DNA from: Massilia violaceinigra
GTDB lineage: Bacteria > Pseudomonadota > Gammaproteobacteria > Burkholderiales > Burkholderiaceae_D
Direction: 5' to 3'
Assembly (NCBI RefSeq): GCF_002752675.1
Contig: NZ_CP024608.1
Span: 620,001 to 684,000 of the forward strand
Length of the DNA stretch: 64,000 bases
Position numbers and translations under genes: made by a program. This document shows, piece after piece, positions 28,279-37,378 of this stretch. The notes under the pieces were generated by a model. That model was not told the origin of the DNA, made no database searches, and saw nothing but the letters and a program-made list of their open reading frames with translations. The stretch's first letter is position 1. Each line of letters begins with the position of its first letter.

Positions 28279-28602
28279 GAAGTATTTGCAACGGGCGTCG
28301 CGTTATTGTCACAAGCCAATCTCACGCACCAGCAAAGGGTTTTGCTATAAATAGGGTCATTTAAAACTGGTTTCTTTGCTCATATGCACCGACATAGGTC
28401 TTTCATAACTGTTATGCAGTTTGTGAATGCAATATGTTGGTGCGAAGCAACAAGTTATGCGAATCTGGCATATCCGCCATTGGGATAATAAATTTAGAAA
28501 ATATGCTGCAGCGCCGTATATTTTGAACTGTCAGCTGGCTACGCAGCAGACGATTCGAGCGCCAGAAGCGCCGAATTTATCCATTATCCCTCTGGAGGTT
28601 TT
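28279..28602. other. Leader/intergenic region of about 320 bases
   Basis: AT-richer than its surroundings. It holds a TATAAA box (28346-28351) and, just before ATG 28603, a CTGGAGG ribosome site. It therefore serves as promoter and leader for the TonB-C-domain gene. No gene or strong hairpin is visible. Confidence 0.45.
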
Positions 28603-28956
28603 ATGTTTGCCACGACCCGTTTTGCCGCCGTACTGTCCGCGACCTTACTGTGCCTGAGCGCGACCCAGGCCATGGCTGAAGACCGCCCGGCCCGCCTCGA
28701 GGTAGCCGGCTGCGAAAAACCTGAATTCCCGACCCGCTGGCAGGATGATGGCGAAGGCGGCACCGTGACCGTCGCTTACCTGGTCGATACCGATGGCAAA
28801 GTCGTGCAGTCGAAAGTGCTTGAGTCGAGCGGCGCGGTGCGCGTCGATCGTGCATCGGTCCGCGCTGGCGCCCGCTGCAAGTTTGAACCGGGTGCAAAAG
28901 ACGGCCAGGCTGCGCTGGCTTGGGCCAAGGTCAAGTATGCGTGGGTCGTCGAGTAA
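28603..28956 (+). CDS. Periplasmic protein with a TonB C-terminal-like domain
   Basis: A 117-residue protein with a signal peptide (MFATTRFAAVLSATLLCLSA, then TQAMA) and a single TonB_C-like domain: KPEFPTRWQDDGEGG, VTVAYLVDTDGKVVQSKVLE, SSGAVRVDRASV. It lacks the membrane anchor and proline-rich spacer of TonB, so it cannot energise a receptor by itself and may be an accessory or decoy domain. It is convergent with a TonB-dependent receptor gene. Confidence 0.8.
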   Translation: MFATTRFAAVLSATLLCLSATQAMAEDRPARLEVAGCEKPEFPTRWQDDGEGGTVTVAYLVDTDGKVVQSKVLESSGAVRVDRASVRAGARCKFEPGAKDGQAALAWAKVKYAWVVE

Positions 28957-28971
28957 ATGGGCCGTGGCCCC

Positions 28972-28998
28972 GGCGTGGACAAGCAATCTGTCCACGCC
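28972..28998. terminator. Hairpin between convergent genes
   Basis: A perfect 10-bp stem (GGCGTGGACA / TGTCCACGCC) with a 7-base loop lies between the ends of the TonB-C gene and the TonB receptor gene. There is no T-run, so it would be a weak or bidirectional terminator, or a 3'-end stabiliser. Confidence 0.5.
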
Positions 28999-29021
28999 TG
29001 CCATTGCTTGAATGCCGAGTC

Positions 29022-31478
29022 TTAGAACCGGTACAGTATCGACGCTTCCACCGCGCGCCCGAAAATCGGCCGTGCATTGATCGGACCGCTGCTCTGTGCC
29101 CCGGTCAGGCGAGAATTGCCCTCTGTCAGCCCCAATTCATTGCCCAAATTCGTGCCCGCGAGCCGGAATTCCCAATGCGCGCCCATCGATGCCAGGATGC
29201 CGGCGTCCACCGTTTTATACGACGGCAAGTACGACAGATTGGCCTGGTCGGCCCAGCGGCTGCCCACATGCGCGTAGGTTCCATACAGCTTGAGCGAATT
29301 GTCGCCCATCGGAATCCGGTAGCTTGGCGACAGGCGGAACTGCATCTTCGGCTGGCGCTGCACCAGCTTGCCCGAAATCGCCGGATTGTCGCGGTATTTT
29401 GATTCCTGATAGTTGCCCATCAAGCTCACCTGCAGGTTTTTCACCGGCCGCACGGCCAGTTCGAACTCCACCCCATGCCCGCGCGAACCGCTCACCGAGT
29501 TCAGTACCGCGTCGGTCGTGATCTGCTGGAACGAAATGCCGGTGAAGTCCGTGTAGAACCCGTTGATGTAGGCGCTGTACATGGCGCCCACGGTCTTGAA
29601 ACCGACTTCGTACTGCGTCACTTTCGGCGTCGGCACGCCCTTGCGGTCGTTCAGCGCCGCCTGGGTGCCGGCGTTGCGCATGTCGTCGAAATAGATGAAG
29701 GTGTGGCCGGTATTGGCGCGCGCAAACACGCTCATATCCTTGGACAACTTGTAGATGCCGCCCACCGTGAAGGAATTGACGCTGTCGTCGCGGCTGAGCT
29801 GCGTGTTGGTGCCGGTCGCAACCGAGGTGCCGTTGTTGTACACCGTCAGCGGATTGGCATCCGTGTCCATCGAGGTCAGGTTCGAGATCGTCGCTTTCAG
29901 GCTCTGCTTTTCGCGGCGCGCACCCACGTCCAGCTTGATCTGCTCGTTCACTTTCCATTCATTGGCGACGAACAGGGCGGTATTGTTGCCCTTGTAGGCG
30001 GCCACCGGCGCATAAAACACATTGCCGTCCACCCCGTTGCGCGACACGATGGTGCCGTTGCTCAGTTGCACATTGATCAGGCTAGCGTTGGGCGTGGCCG
30101 TCATCAGGTGGCTGTTACCCAGATACCATTCGTCATTCGACTTGTAGCGCGCCACATACGCGCCTACCGTAGTCGTATTGTTCTTGAGCAGCTCGCGGCT
30201 GATGCGAAATTCGTTGGTGAACGAGCTCAGTTTTTTCTCGACCGACCACAATCCTGCCTGCACCACTTGCTGGTTGGGATCGACCGCGCCGCCTTTCACA
30301 TAGCTGATGCTGCCCGAACCGGCCGCCGCGCCCGGATTGTGGGTCGCGTTGGCATTGGCCAGGTAGGCCGCGGCCGTCAGCGGGTTGTTCCCGGTGAACA
30401 TCGAAATCGTGTTCAGGTCACCGCTAAAGTAATTCGCCTTGTTCGACACATCCCAGCCGCCCAGTTTTTGCTCGTACTCGGCGCCGAACACGGTCGCGTC
30501 CATGCCGCGTCCGTCGGCCAGGTCGCGCGTGAGCGTCTTGCCGGGTGCCGCGTCGATGGTGAAGTGACGCATCTCATTGCTCATCAAGGTGCCGGTGAGC
30601 GGATCGAAGCCCGGAAACTCGGTGATCGTGCGCCCGTTGTCGCTCGAAATGAGCGGCACGCCTGTGTAAAACGCATTCTTTTCCTTGGTGGTGCGCACGT
30701 AGGCGGTCACTTCGCCTTCGTCGAGCTTGCGCGTGAGCGAGGCGGTCAGCTGCTTGCCATCGTCGGCCTTGAACTGGGGATCGCGCACGCCCTGGGTCTG
30801 GCGCGCGAAGCCGCCGATGGTGCCGTACCAGCCATCGGCGATCTTGCCGCCCACAAAACCGTCGAGCCGGCGCAATTTGCCGGTGCCGGTGGTAAAGCGC
30901 AGGGTTGCTTCCGGCGTATCTGTCCCTTTTTTCAGGATGAAGTTCATGGTCGCGCCCGGCTGGCCGACCGAGTAAATCGTGCTCGGCCCGCCGCGCAGCA
31001 CTTCGACCCGCTCCACCGTGTCGTCCAGGCGAAACGCGGACGAACCCTCGAAGAACGACAGTACCGGCACCGGATACAGCGGATTGCCGTTCATCTGCAC
31101 CGACACGAACGGCGAATCGCTGCCCGACGGGAAGCCGCGCACTTCGATATTCGCGCCCGACTGGCCGCCGGTCGACTCCGCGTACACGCCCGGCACGAGT
31201 TTGAGCACGTCGGCGGTGCTGCTTGGCGAGGCCGATTTGAGCTGTTCCTCGGTCGCGGTGGTGATGGAAAAACTGGTGTCGATCTTGCGCGTGCCGCGCG
31301 CCGAGGCGGTGCCGGTCACCACCACCTGCTGGATTTCGGTCGCCACCGCACCGGCGGCCGCCGCATCCAGCGCCGGCGCGGCAGCAGGCGCGGCCTGGCC
31401 GGCCGCCTGGGCCTGGTTCATCAGGGTCAGCACGGCCAGCGTGACTGAGGAAAGCAGGAAGTGCTTGTGACTGTTCAT
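29022..31478 (-). CDS. TonB-dependent outer-membrane receptor, probable sugar uptake
   Basis: About 818 residues from ATG 31478 (MNSHKHFLLSSVTLAVLTLM), which gives a proper signal peptide; an upstream extension lacks signal-peptide character. The plug domain holds TADVLKLVPGVYAESTGG and ANIEVRGFPSGSDSPFVSVQ, with the VERVEVLRGGPSTIYSVGQP hinge. A long beta-barrel ends in the expected aromatic residue (SILYRF). It is divergent from a LacI regulator next to a GH65 phosphorylase operon, so it probably imports a maltose-like disaccharide or oligosaccharide. The plug lacks any TonB-box-like sigma-signalling extension. Confidence 0.88.
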   Translation of the reverse strand: MNSHKHFLLSSVTLAVLTLMNQAQAAGQAAPAAAPALDAAAAGAVATEIQQVVVTGTASARGTRKIDTSFSITTATEEQLKSASPSSTADVLKLVPGVYAESTGGQSGANIEVRGFPSGSDSPFVSVQMNGNPLYPVPVLSFFEGSSAFRLDDTVERVEVLRGGPSTIYSVGQPGATMNFILKKGTDTPEATLRFTTGTGKLRRLDGFVGGKIADGWYGTIGGFARQTQGVRDPQFKADDGKQLTASLTRKLDEGEVTAYVRTTKEKNAFYTGVPLISSDNGRTITEFPGFDPLTGTLMSNEMRHFTIDAAPGKTLTRDLADGRGMDATVFGAEYEQKLGGWDVSNKANYFSGDLNTISMFTGNNPLTAAAYLANANATHNPGAAAGSGSISYVKGGAVDPNQQVVQAGLWSVEKKLSSFTNEFRISRELLKNNTTTVGAYVARYKSNDEWYLGNSHLMTATPNASLINVQLSNGTIVSRNGVDGNVFYAPVAAYKGNNTALFVANEWKVNEQIKLDVGARREKQSLKATISNLTSMDTDANPLTVYNNGTSVATGTNTQLSRDDSVNSFTVGGIYKLSKDMSVFARANTGHTFIYFDDMRNAGTQAALNDRKGVPTPKVTQYEVGFKTVGAMYSAYINGFYTDFTGISFQQITTDAVLNSVSGSRGHGVEFELAVRPVKNLQVSLMGNYQESKYRDNPAISGKLVQRQPKMQFRLSPSYRIPMGDNSLKLYGTYAHVGSRWADQANLSYLPSYKTVDAGILASMGAHWEFRLAGTNLGNELGLTEGNSRLTGAQSSGPINARPIFGRAVEASILYRF

Positions 31479-31659
31479 CGTTATGCTCGCTTTTTTATCG
31501 TGTGTTCTTGTTGAAATCCGTCTCCTGGACTGGCTGCACATTCGCTTTCCGAGTGCCTGCCGCATGCGTGTCCACTTTTCATTCCCCACCTTGCCGCACA
31601 TCGGGCTCGTCTGCAATTTATTAGGATGGCAAGGAAAGACGAATCATTGAAACAAGAAA

Positions 31660-31694
31660 TGATATCGATGTCAATCAAAATGTTATCGATGTCA
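31660..31694. promoter_or_regulatory. Two LacI-type operators between receptor and regulator genes
   Basis: TGATATCGATGTCA (31660-31673) and TGTTATCGATGTCA (31681-31694) are near-palindromes around a central CG, as LacI/GalR proteins use. Their centres are 21 bases apart, two DNA turns. They lie between the TonB receptor start (31478) and the LacI start (31770), so they could control both. Confidence 0.6.
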
Positions 31695-31769
31695 TTTGGC
31701 CTGTGGCAGGACGTAAACCTGTCATAATGCGTCGGTGTCGTTGTTTTCTTACCAAAATTGAGCGTTTCC

Positions 31770-32813
31770 ATGGCCGCAAACAAGGCAGCAAGCAAGACTG
31801 CACCCACCGCAGCAAGCGCGATCGCAGCGCGCAAGAGCGACGCCTCCCTGACGATGGAAGACCTCGCCAGCCTGGCGGGCGTTTCCACGATCACGGTGTC
31901 GCGTGCGCTGCGCGACAGCCCGCTGGTGACGGAAAAAACGCGCGAAAAAATCCGCCGCATCGCCGACGAGCAGGGCTACCGCTTGAACATCAGCGCGCGC
32001 AACCTGCGCATGCGGCGCAGCTACTCGGTCGCCGTGGTGGTCGAAATGACGCCGGTGAAGGGCCGCCCCATGTCCGACCCGTATCCGCTCGAACTGTTGG
32101 GCGGCATCACACAGGAACTGACCACCGCCGGCTACAGCGTGGTGCTCACCTCCAAGCAGTTGATGGATACCGCCCCGGTGCAGGGCGCCGACGGCCTGAT
32201 TTTGCTGGGCCAGGGCTCGCACGGCGAAGCGGTGCGCTTCCTGCAAAAAGCCAACCTGCCGCTGGTGGTGTGGGGCGCGCCGGAAAGCGGCGCCACCACC
32301 ATTGTGGTCGGCAGCGACAACCGCCGCGGCGGCGCCAGCGTGGCCGAACGCTTCCTCGCGCAGGGCCGCCGCAAGCTGGTGTTCCTGGGCGATGTTGACC
32401 ACGCCGAAGTGCAGGAGCGCTGCGCCGGCTTCATCGACGCGCTGGGCGGGCAGGGCACGGTGCACATCATCCGCCCCAAGGCCTTCACGTTCGAGTCGGG
32501 CTTCGACAGCATGACCGCGCTGCTCAAGAAAAAGGGCCATGCCTTCGACGGCGTGTTTGCCGCCAGCGATTTGCTGGCCATGGGCGCGATCCGCGCGCTC
32601 ACCGAACACCAGTTGCGCGTGCCCGACGACGTATCGGTCATCGGCTACGACGACACGCCCGGCGCGGCCAGCTTCGTGCCGCCGCTGACCAGCGTGCACC
32701 AGTACCTGCGCGACGGCGGCGTGCTGCTCGCGAAAAAAATGCTGGCGCTGATGAACGGCGAGCAGGTCGAGTCCGAAATGCTGCCGACCACCCTGATCGC
32801 CCGCCAGACCTGA
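31770..32813 (+). CDS. LacI-family transcriptional regulator 1
   Basis: About 347 residues from ATG 31770; a TTG twelve bases earlier is also possible. After an Ala/Lys-rich N-terminal tail, the helix-turn-helix reads MEDLASLAGVSTITVSRALR with the hinge RNLRMRRSYSVAVVV. The sugar-binding domain contains VVGSDNRRGGASVAERFLAQ and VFAASDLLAMGAIRAL. The long N-terminal tail is unusual for LacI. It is divergent from the TonB receptor and upstream of the GH65 operon. It probably responds to the imported sugar and binds the ATCGAT-type sites in the gap. Confidence 0.9.
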   Translation: MAANKAASKTAPTAASAIAARKSDASLTMEDLASLAGVSTITVSRALRDSPLVTEKTREKIRRIADEQGYRLNISARNLRMRRSYSVAVVVEMTPVKGRPMSDPYPLELLGGITQELTTAGYSVVLTSKQLMDTAPVQGADGLILLGQGSHGEAVRFLQKANLPLVVWGAPESGATTIVVGSDNRRGGASVAERFLAQGRRKLVFLGDVDHAEVQERCAGFIDALGGQGTVHIIRPKAFTFESGFDSMTALLKKKGHAFDGVFAASDLLAMGAIRALTEHQLRVPDDVSVIGYDDTPGAASFVPPLTSVHQYLRDGGVLLAKKMLALMNGEQVESEMLPTTLIARQT

Positions 32814-32850
32814 ACGCCAAGTGAGCGATTTTTGACCACAAACCCCCAAG

Positions 32851-32870
32851 CCGTCATTCCCGCGCAGGGC
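32851..32870. repeat. Solitary half of the dispersed REP-like repeat
   Basis: CCGTCATTCCCGCGCAGGGC resembles one arm of the elements at 24552 and 45836, but the opposite arm is not present nearby. It is probably a decayed copy. It lies between the LacI gene and the GH65 promoter. Confidence 0.35.
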
Positions 32871-32979
32871 TAGGCGCCCCCACGGCAATCCAAGGCACGT
32901 TCGCGTAGGGTAAATCCCTTCAACTCCGACAAAGCTTGGTTTTTGATTTTTCCACCCGAATCTAAATAAATTGACTTTC

Positions 32980-33023
32980 CAAACCGATTTGAAATAGACT
33001 CGGCTCAAATCCAAACCGGTTTG
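32980..33023 (+). promoter_or_regulatory. Paired LacI/GalR-type operators upstream of the GH65 operon
   Basis: CAAACCGGTTTG (33012-33023) is a perfect 12-bp palindrome and CAAACCGATTTG (32980-32991) a one-mismatch copy. Centres are 32 bases apart, about three helical turns. They precede the GTG start at 33061 and its AAAGGA ribosome site. The motif differs from the ATCGAT pair at 31660-31694, so the two LacI regulators of the locus probably recognise different sites. Confidence 0.7.
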
Positions 33024-33060
33024 AAGCGACAATTTCAAAAGACAGACAAAGGACAAACCC

Positions 33061-35406
33061 GTGCCGCACGCAAGTATCCCCCACGCTCTCCCGACCGATC
33101 CATGGTGCCTTCGCGAGACCCATTTCGACCCTGCCACGCATTTTTTGAACGAGACCCTGTTCGCTCTCGGTAACGGCTACATCGGCCTGCGCGGCACGCC
33201 GGAAGAGGGCTACAGCGGCCCGGCCGGCACCTCGCTCGACGGTACGTACCTCAACGGCTTCTACGAGTCCGAACCGATCGTCTATCCGGAAGCCGCCTTT
33301 GCGCTGGCCAAGACCAACCAGTTCATGCTCAACGTGCCGAACGCGAAAGGCATCGAAGTCTGGCTCGGCGAAGAACGCTTCGACCCACTGCAAGGAACCC
33401 TCGACCGCTACGAGCGCGTGCTCGACTTTCGCACCGGCGTGCTGCGGCGCAGCCTGGAATGGACTTCCCCGAGCGGCAAGCGGATTTCGCTCGTCACGCG
33501 TCGCGTGGTATCGCTGGCCGACAAGCACCTGTTCGCGCTCGATGTCGAACTGACCGCCCTTAATTTCTCGGGCCAGGTGCGCGTGGTGTCCGGTATCGAT
33601 GGTGCTGTGCGCAACCAGGAAGCCGGCGACGATCCGCGCATCGGCTCCGCGGTCTCCGGCCCGGCGCTGCATCTGTTGGCGGTGGAGCAGGGCGCTACGG
33701 CGTCCAGCCTCACCCAGCGCACCCACAACAGCGGCTTTACGCTGGTGAGCGCAATCGACACCGTGGCCGCGGTGGCGGGCAGCGCGAGCCGGCGGGAGCA
33801 GGCGGCCAGCCACAGTTTCACGTTCGACCTGGACGTGATGCTGCCGCAAAGCCTGACCAAGTACGGCGTCTATTTTTCTTCGCGCGACTATCCCGAGGCT
33901 GAACTGGCGGGCCTCGCCAGCGCAGCGCTAAGCAAGGCCAAAGCCGACGGCTTCGACGCCCTGTGCGCGCGCCAGGGGGCGTACCTGGCCGACTTCTGGG
34001 ACCGTGCCGACGTGGAGATCGCCGGCGACGACGCGCTCCAGCAAGGCATCCGCTTCAACCAGTTCCACCTGCTGCAATCGGTCGGCCGCGACGGAAAGAC
34101 CAACATCGCGGCCAAGGGCGTGACCGGCGAAGGCTACGAAGGCCACTACTTCTGGGATACGGAGATCTACATCTTCCCGTTTTTCTTGTACAGCAAACCC
34201 GAAATCGCAAAGCAGCTGCTGGCTTACCGCTACGCCGGTCTTGAGCAGGCCCGCGCGCGCGCGCGCCAGATGTCGCACGCCAAAGGCGCGCTGTACCCGT
34301 GGCGCACCATCGCCGGCGAAGAGTGCTCCGCCTACTTCCCGGCCGGCACCGCGCAGTACCACATCAACGCCGATATCGCCTACTCGATCAAGCTGTATCT
34401 GGACGCTACCGGCGACCTCGATTACATGGCGTCGGCCGGCGCCGAAATCGTGCTGGAAACCGCGCGCATCTGGATCGGCATCGGCAACTACGACCGCGCC
34501 GGGCGCTTTTGCATCAACGAAGTCACCGGTCCCGACGAATACACGGCGCTGGTCAACAACAACTACTACACCAACGCGATGGCGCAGATGCACTTGCGCT
34601 TCGCGGCGGAGATTGTCGACACCCTGCGCGGTGCGCGCCCGCACGACCTCGAACGCATCGTGCAAGCGATCGGCCTTGACGACGCCGAACCGGCAGCCTG
34701 GCGCCGCGCCGCCGGCCGCATGGCGCTGCCCTACGACGCCGCCCTCGGCATCCATGAGCAGGACGACAGCTTCCTCGGCAAAAAGCCATGGGACTTCGCC
34801 GCCACGCCGAAAGAAAACTATCCCCTGCTGCTGAACTACCACCCGCTGGTGATCTACCGCCATCAGGTGTGCAAGCAGGCCGACGTGGTGCTGGCGCTGC
34901 TGCTACTGTCCGACCAGTTCACGCAGGACGACAAAAAGCGCGACTTCGACTACTACGAAGCGGTCACCACACACGACTCCTCCCTGTCGTCCTGCATCTT
35001 CAGCATCATCGCGTCGGAAGTGGGCTACCAAGACAAGGCCTACGATTACTTCATGGAGACCGCGCGCCTGGACCTGGACGACACGCACGGGAACACCCAT
35101 TACGGCGTCCACACGGCGGCCATGGCGGGCACCTGGATGGGCGTGGCCTACGGCTTTGCCGGCATGCGCGTGGCTGATGGCGCGCTGCGCTTTGCGCCCA
35201 CCCTGCCGGCGCGCTGGCAGCACTACCAGTTCCAGATTCACATCCAAGGCGCGCTGCTGCAGGTGCGCATCGACGCCACCCACGCGCGCTACACACTGCT
35301 GCAGGGCGAAGCGCTCGGACTGACCCACTGCGGCGAGCGCGTAGCGCTGACCCGCGCCACGCCGTCGCTATCGATTGCGCGTCCACTTCAGGAAGAAAAA
35401 GCATGA
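33061..35406 (+). CDS. GH65 disaccharide phosphorylase (maltose phosphorylase-like)
   Basis: A 781-residue family 65 enzyme. The GTG start at 33061 is supported by AAAGGA seven bases upstream and by the N-terminal likeness (ETLFALGNGYIGLRGTPEEG). The catalytic acid is Glu493 in EVTGPDEYTALVNNNYYTNA. The GYEGHYFWDTEIY segment and YRYAGLEQARARARQ also fit. The family splits alpha-linked glucose disaccharides (maltose, trehalose, kojibiose, nigerose) with phosphate to beta-glucose-1-phosphate. It is coupled by ATGA overlap to beta-phosphoglucomutase, the next step. Which disaccharide is used cannot be read from motifs. Confidence 0.92.
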   Translation: MPHASIPHALPTDPWCLRETHFDPATHFLNETLFALGNGYIGLRGTPEEGYSGPAGTSLDGTYLNGFYESEPIVYPEAAFALAKTNQFMLNVPNAKGIEVWLGEERFDPLQGTLDRYERVLDFRTGVLRRSLEWTSPSGKRISLVTRRVVSLADKHLFALDVELTALNFSGQVRVVSGIDGAVRNQEAGDDPRIGSAVSGPALHLLAVEQGATASSLTQRTHNSGFTLVSAIDTVAAVAGSASRREQAASHSFTFDLDVMLPQSLTKYGVYFSSRDYPEAELAGLASAALSKAKADGFDALCARQGAYLADFWDRADVEIAGDDALQQGIRFNQFHLLQSVGRDGKTNIAAKGVTGEGYEGHYFWDTEIYIFPFFLYSKPEIAKQLLAYRYAGLEQARARARQMSHAKGALYPWRTIAGEECSAYFPAGTAQYHINADIAYSIKLYLDATGDLDYMASAGAEIVLETARIWIGIGNYDRAGRFCINEVTGPDEYTALVNNNYYTNAMAQMHLRFAAEIVDTLRGARPHDLERIVQAIGLDDAEPAAWRRAAGRMALPYDAALGIHEQDDSFLGKKPWDFAATPKENYPLLLNYHPLVIYRHQVCKQADVVLALLLLSDQFTQDDKKRDFDYYEAVTTHDSSLSSCIFSIIASEVGYQDKAYDYFMETARLDLDDTHGNTHYGVHTAAMAGTWMGVAYGFAGMRVADGALRFAPTLPARWQHYQFQIHIQGALLQVRIDATHARYTLLQGEALGLTHCGERVALTRATPSLSIARPLQEEKA

Positions 35407-36047
35407 GCAGGTTCAAGGCAGTGATTTTCGATCTCGATGGCGTCATCACCGACACCGCGCATTATCATTGCCTGGCGTGGAAACGGCTGGCCGAATCGGA
35501 AGGCGTGCATTTCGACGAAGCGTTCAACGAACAGTTAAAGGGCATCGACCGCATGGGGTCTCTGAACCTGATCCTGGCTGGTTCGTCGCGCAGCTACAGC
35601 GATGAACAAAAGCTGGCGCTGGCCGACGCCAAGAACCGCCACTACCAGGAACTGATCGCCACCATGTCCGCGGCCGACCTGCTGCCCGGCGCGGTCGATG
35701 CGCTGGCGGCGGTGCGCGCGGCCGGCCTGCGCATCGGCCTCGCCTCAGTGAGCAAGAATGCGTTCACGGTGCTCGAACGCCTCGGCATCCGCGAGCGCTT
35801 CGATTATGTGGTGGACGCGGCGCTGATCGCCAACAGCAAGCCGCATCCGGAGATCTTTTTGACGGCGGCGCGCGAACTGGGCGTGGACCCGGCGCACTGC
35901 CTTGGCGTGGAAGACGCGGTAGCCGGCGTCGCATCGATCAAGAGCGCCGGCATGTGGGCACTGGGCATCGGCAGCCCGGCGGTGCTGACGCAGGCCGACC
36001 GCGTCATCCGCGCGCTGGACCGCTTCAAGCTGGAGGAATACCAGTAA
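35403..36047 (+). CDS. pgmB: Beta-phosphoglucomutase
   Basis: A 214-residue HAD-family enzyme that turns beta-glucose-1-phosphate into glucose-6-phosphate. Motif I is FDLDGVITDTAHYH (nucleophile Asp10, Asp12), motif II SVSKN, and motif III/IV GVEDAVAGVASIKSAGM. The cap has the GIDRMGSLNLIL segment typical of pgmB. Its ATG overlaps the GH65 stop. With GH65 it forms a complete phosphorolytic path into glycolysis that saves one ATP. Confidence 0.93.
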   Translation: MSRFKAVIFDLDGVITDTAHYHCLAWKRLAESEGVHFDEAFNEQLKGIDRMGSLNLILAGSSRSYSDEQKLALADAKNRHYQELIATMSAADLLPGAVDALAAVRAAGLRIGLASVSKNAFTVLERLGIRERFDYVVDAALIANSKPHPEIFLTAARELGVDPAHCLGVEDAVAGVASIKSAGMWALGIGSPAVLTQADRVIRALDRFKLEEYQ

Positions 36048-36097
36048 GCGCCAGCATCAGGAAGTAGCACGCCAGAATAAAAAATAATGGAGACAGT

Positions 36098-37327
36098 GTG
36101 AAAAACCAACGCATCATGTTAGCCCTTTTTCTGATTTACTTTGTCTTTGCGATCCTGCTCAACAGCGTCGGCACGGTCATCCTCCAGGTCATCGGCAACT
36201 ACGGCGTGAGCAAATCGAGCGCCAGCATCCTGGAAGCGTTCAAGGACTTGCCCATCGCGGTCGTGTCGTTTTTGGTGGCGTCCTTCCTGCCCCGCATCGG
36301 CTACAAGAATGCCATGCTCGCGGCGCTGGCGCTGGTGACCGCGGCCAGCATCGCCATGCCGCTGATACCCGCCTTCTGGACCGCCAAGCTGCTGTTCCTG
36401 TGCGTGGGCGTGGCGTTCGCGCTGGTCAAGGTGTCGGTGTATTCGACCCTGGGCCTGATCGCGCGCGACCGCCGCCACCACGCCGGCATCATGAATACGC
36501 TCGAAGGTGTGTTCATGGTCGGCGTGTTGAGCGCCTACTGGATCTTCGGCTACTTCATCGATTCGTCCGATCCCGCCTCGCGCAGCTGGCTGCAGGTGTA
36601 CTGGGTGCTGGCCGCGCTGTGCGCCTTCACCTTCGTGCTGGTGCTGTCCACCCCTTTCGACGAAGGCACGGCGCAGCTGCCCGCGGGGCGCAGCCGCTGG
36701 GACGACTTTACCGCCATGCTCAAGCTGTTTTTCAAGCCGCTGGTGTGCGTGTTCGTCATGACTGCCTTCCTGTACGTGCTGATCGAGCAAAGCGTGGGTA
36801 CCTGGCTGCCGACCTTCAACAACGAAATCCTCAAGCTGCCGGCGGCGATGAGCGTGGAAGTGACCAGCATCTTTGCCGCGTGCCTGGCCATCGGGCGCCT
36901 GTCGGCAGGTTTCGTGATGCGCAAGATGAACTGGTACCCGGTGATGAATATCTGCGTCATCGGCATGGCCGCCATGGTGCTGCTGGCACTTCCGCTCACG
37001 CACGACGTGGTGGCCGACCCCAACATCACCTGGTCCAGCGCGCCGCTGGCGACCTTCCTGTTCCCGCTGATCGGCCTGTTCATGGCGCCGATCTACCCGG
37101 GCATCAATTCGGTCATGCTCAGTTCCCTGCCACCGCACCAGCACTCGTCGATGACCGGGCTGCTGGTGATTTTTTCGGCGCTGGGCGGCACCACCGGCTC
37201 CTTCATCACCGGCTACGTGTTCGGCAATTTCAGCGGCCACTTCGCGTTCTACCTGACGCTGGTGCCGATCACGCTGGTGCTCATCACCTTGTACTTCTTT
37301 AAACGGCAGGTCGATCATGTGGCCTGA
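36098..37327 (+). CDS. MFS transporter, probable disaccharide permease
   Basis: A 409-residue inner-membrane protein with about twelve helices. GTG 36098 follows TGGAGACAGT. The N-terminal helix starts MLALFLIYFVFAILLNSVGT; a DSSDPASRSW periplasmic loop and the LIGLFMAPIYPGINSVMLSS helix resemble the FucP/TsgA branch. It lies 50 bases after pgmB in the same direction, so it is likely the inner-membrane carrier for the sugar imported by the TonB receptor. Substrate inferred only from context. Confidence 0.87.
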   Translation: MKNQRIMLALFLIYFVFAILLNSVGTVILQVIGNYGVSKSSASILEAFKDLPIAVVSFLVASFLPRIGYKNAMLAALALVTAASIAMPLIPAFWTAKLLFLCVGVAFALVKVSVYSTLGLIARDRRHHAGIMNTLEGVFMVGVLSAYWIFGYFIDSSDPASRSWLQVYWVLAALCAFTFVLVLSTPFDEGTAQLPAGRSRWDDFTAMLKLFFKPLVCVFVMTAFLYVLIEQSVGTWLPTFNNEILKLPAAMSVEVTSIFAACLAIGRLSAGFVMRKMNWYPVMNICVIGMAAMVLLALPLTHDVVADPNITWSSAPLATFLFPLIGLFMAPIYPGINSVMLSSLPPHQHSSMTGLLVIFSALGGTTGSFITGYVFGNFSGHFAFYLTLVPITLVLITLYFFKRQVDHVA

Positions 37328-37378
37328 TGCGATTGCTATAATTACCGTCTTTACAACATCGCCCAACGAAGTCCGACC

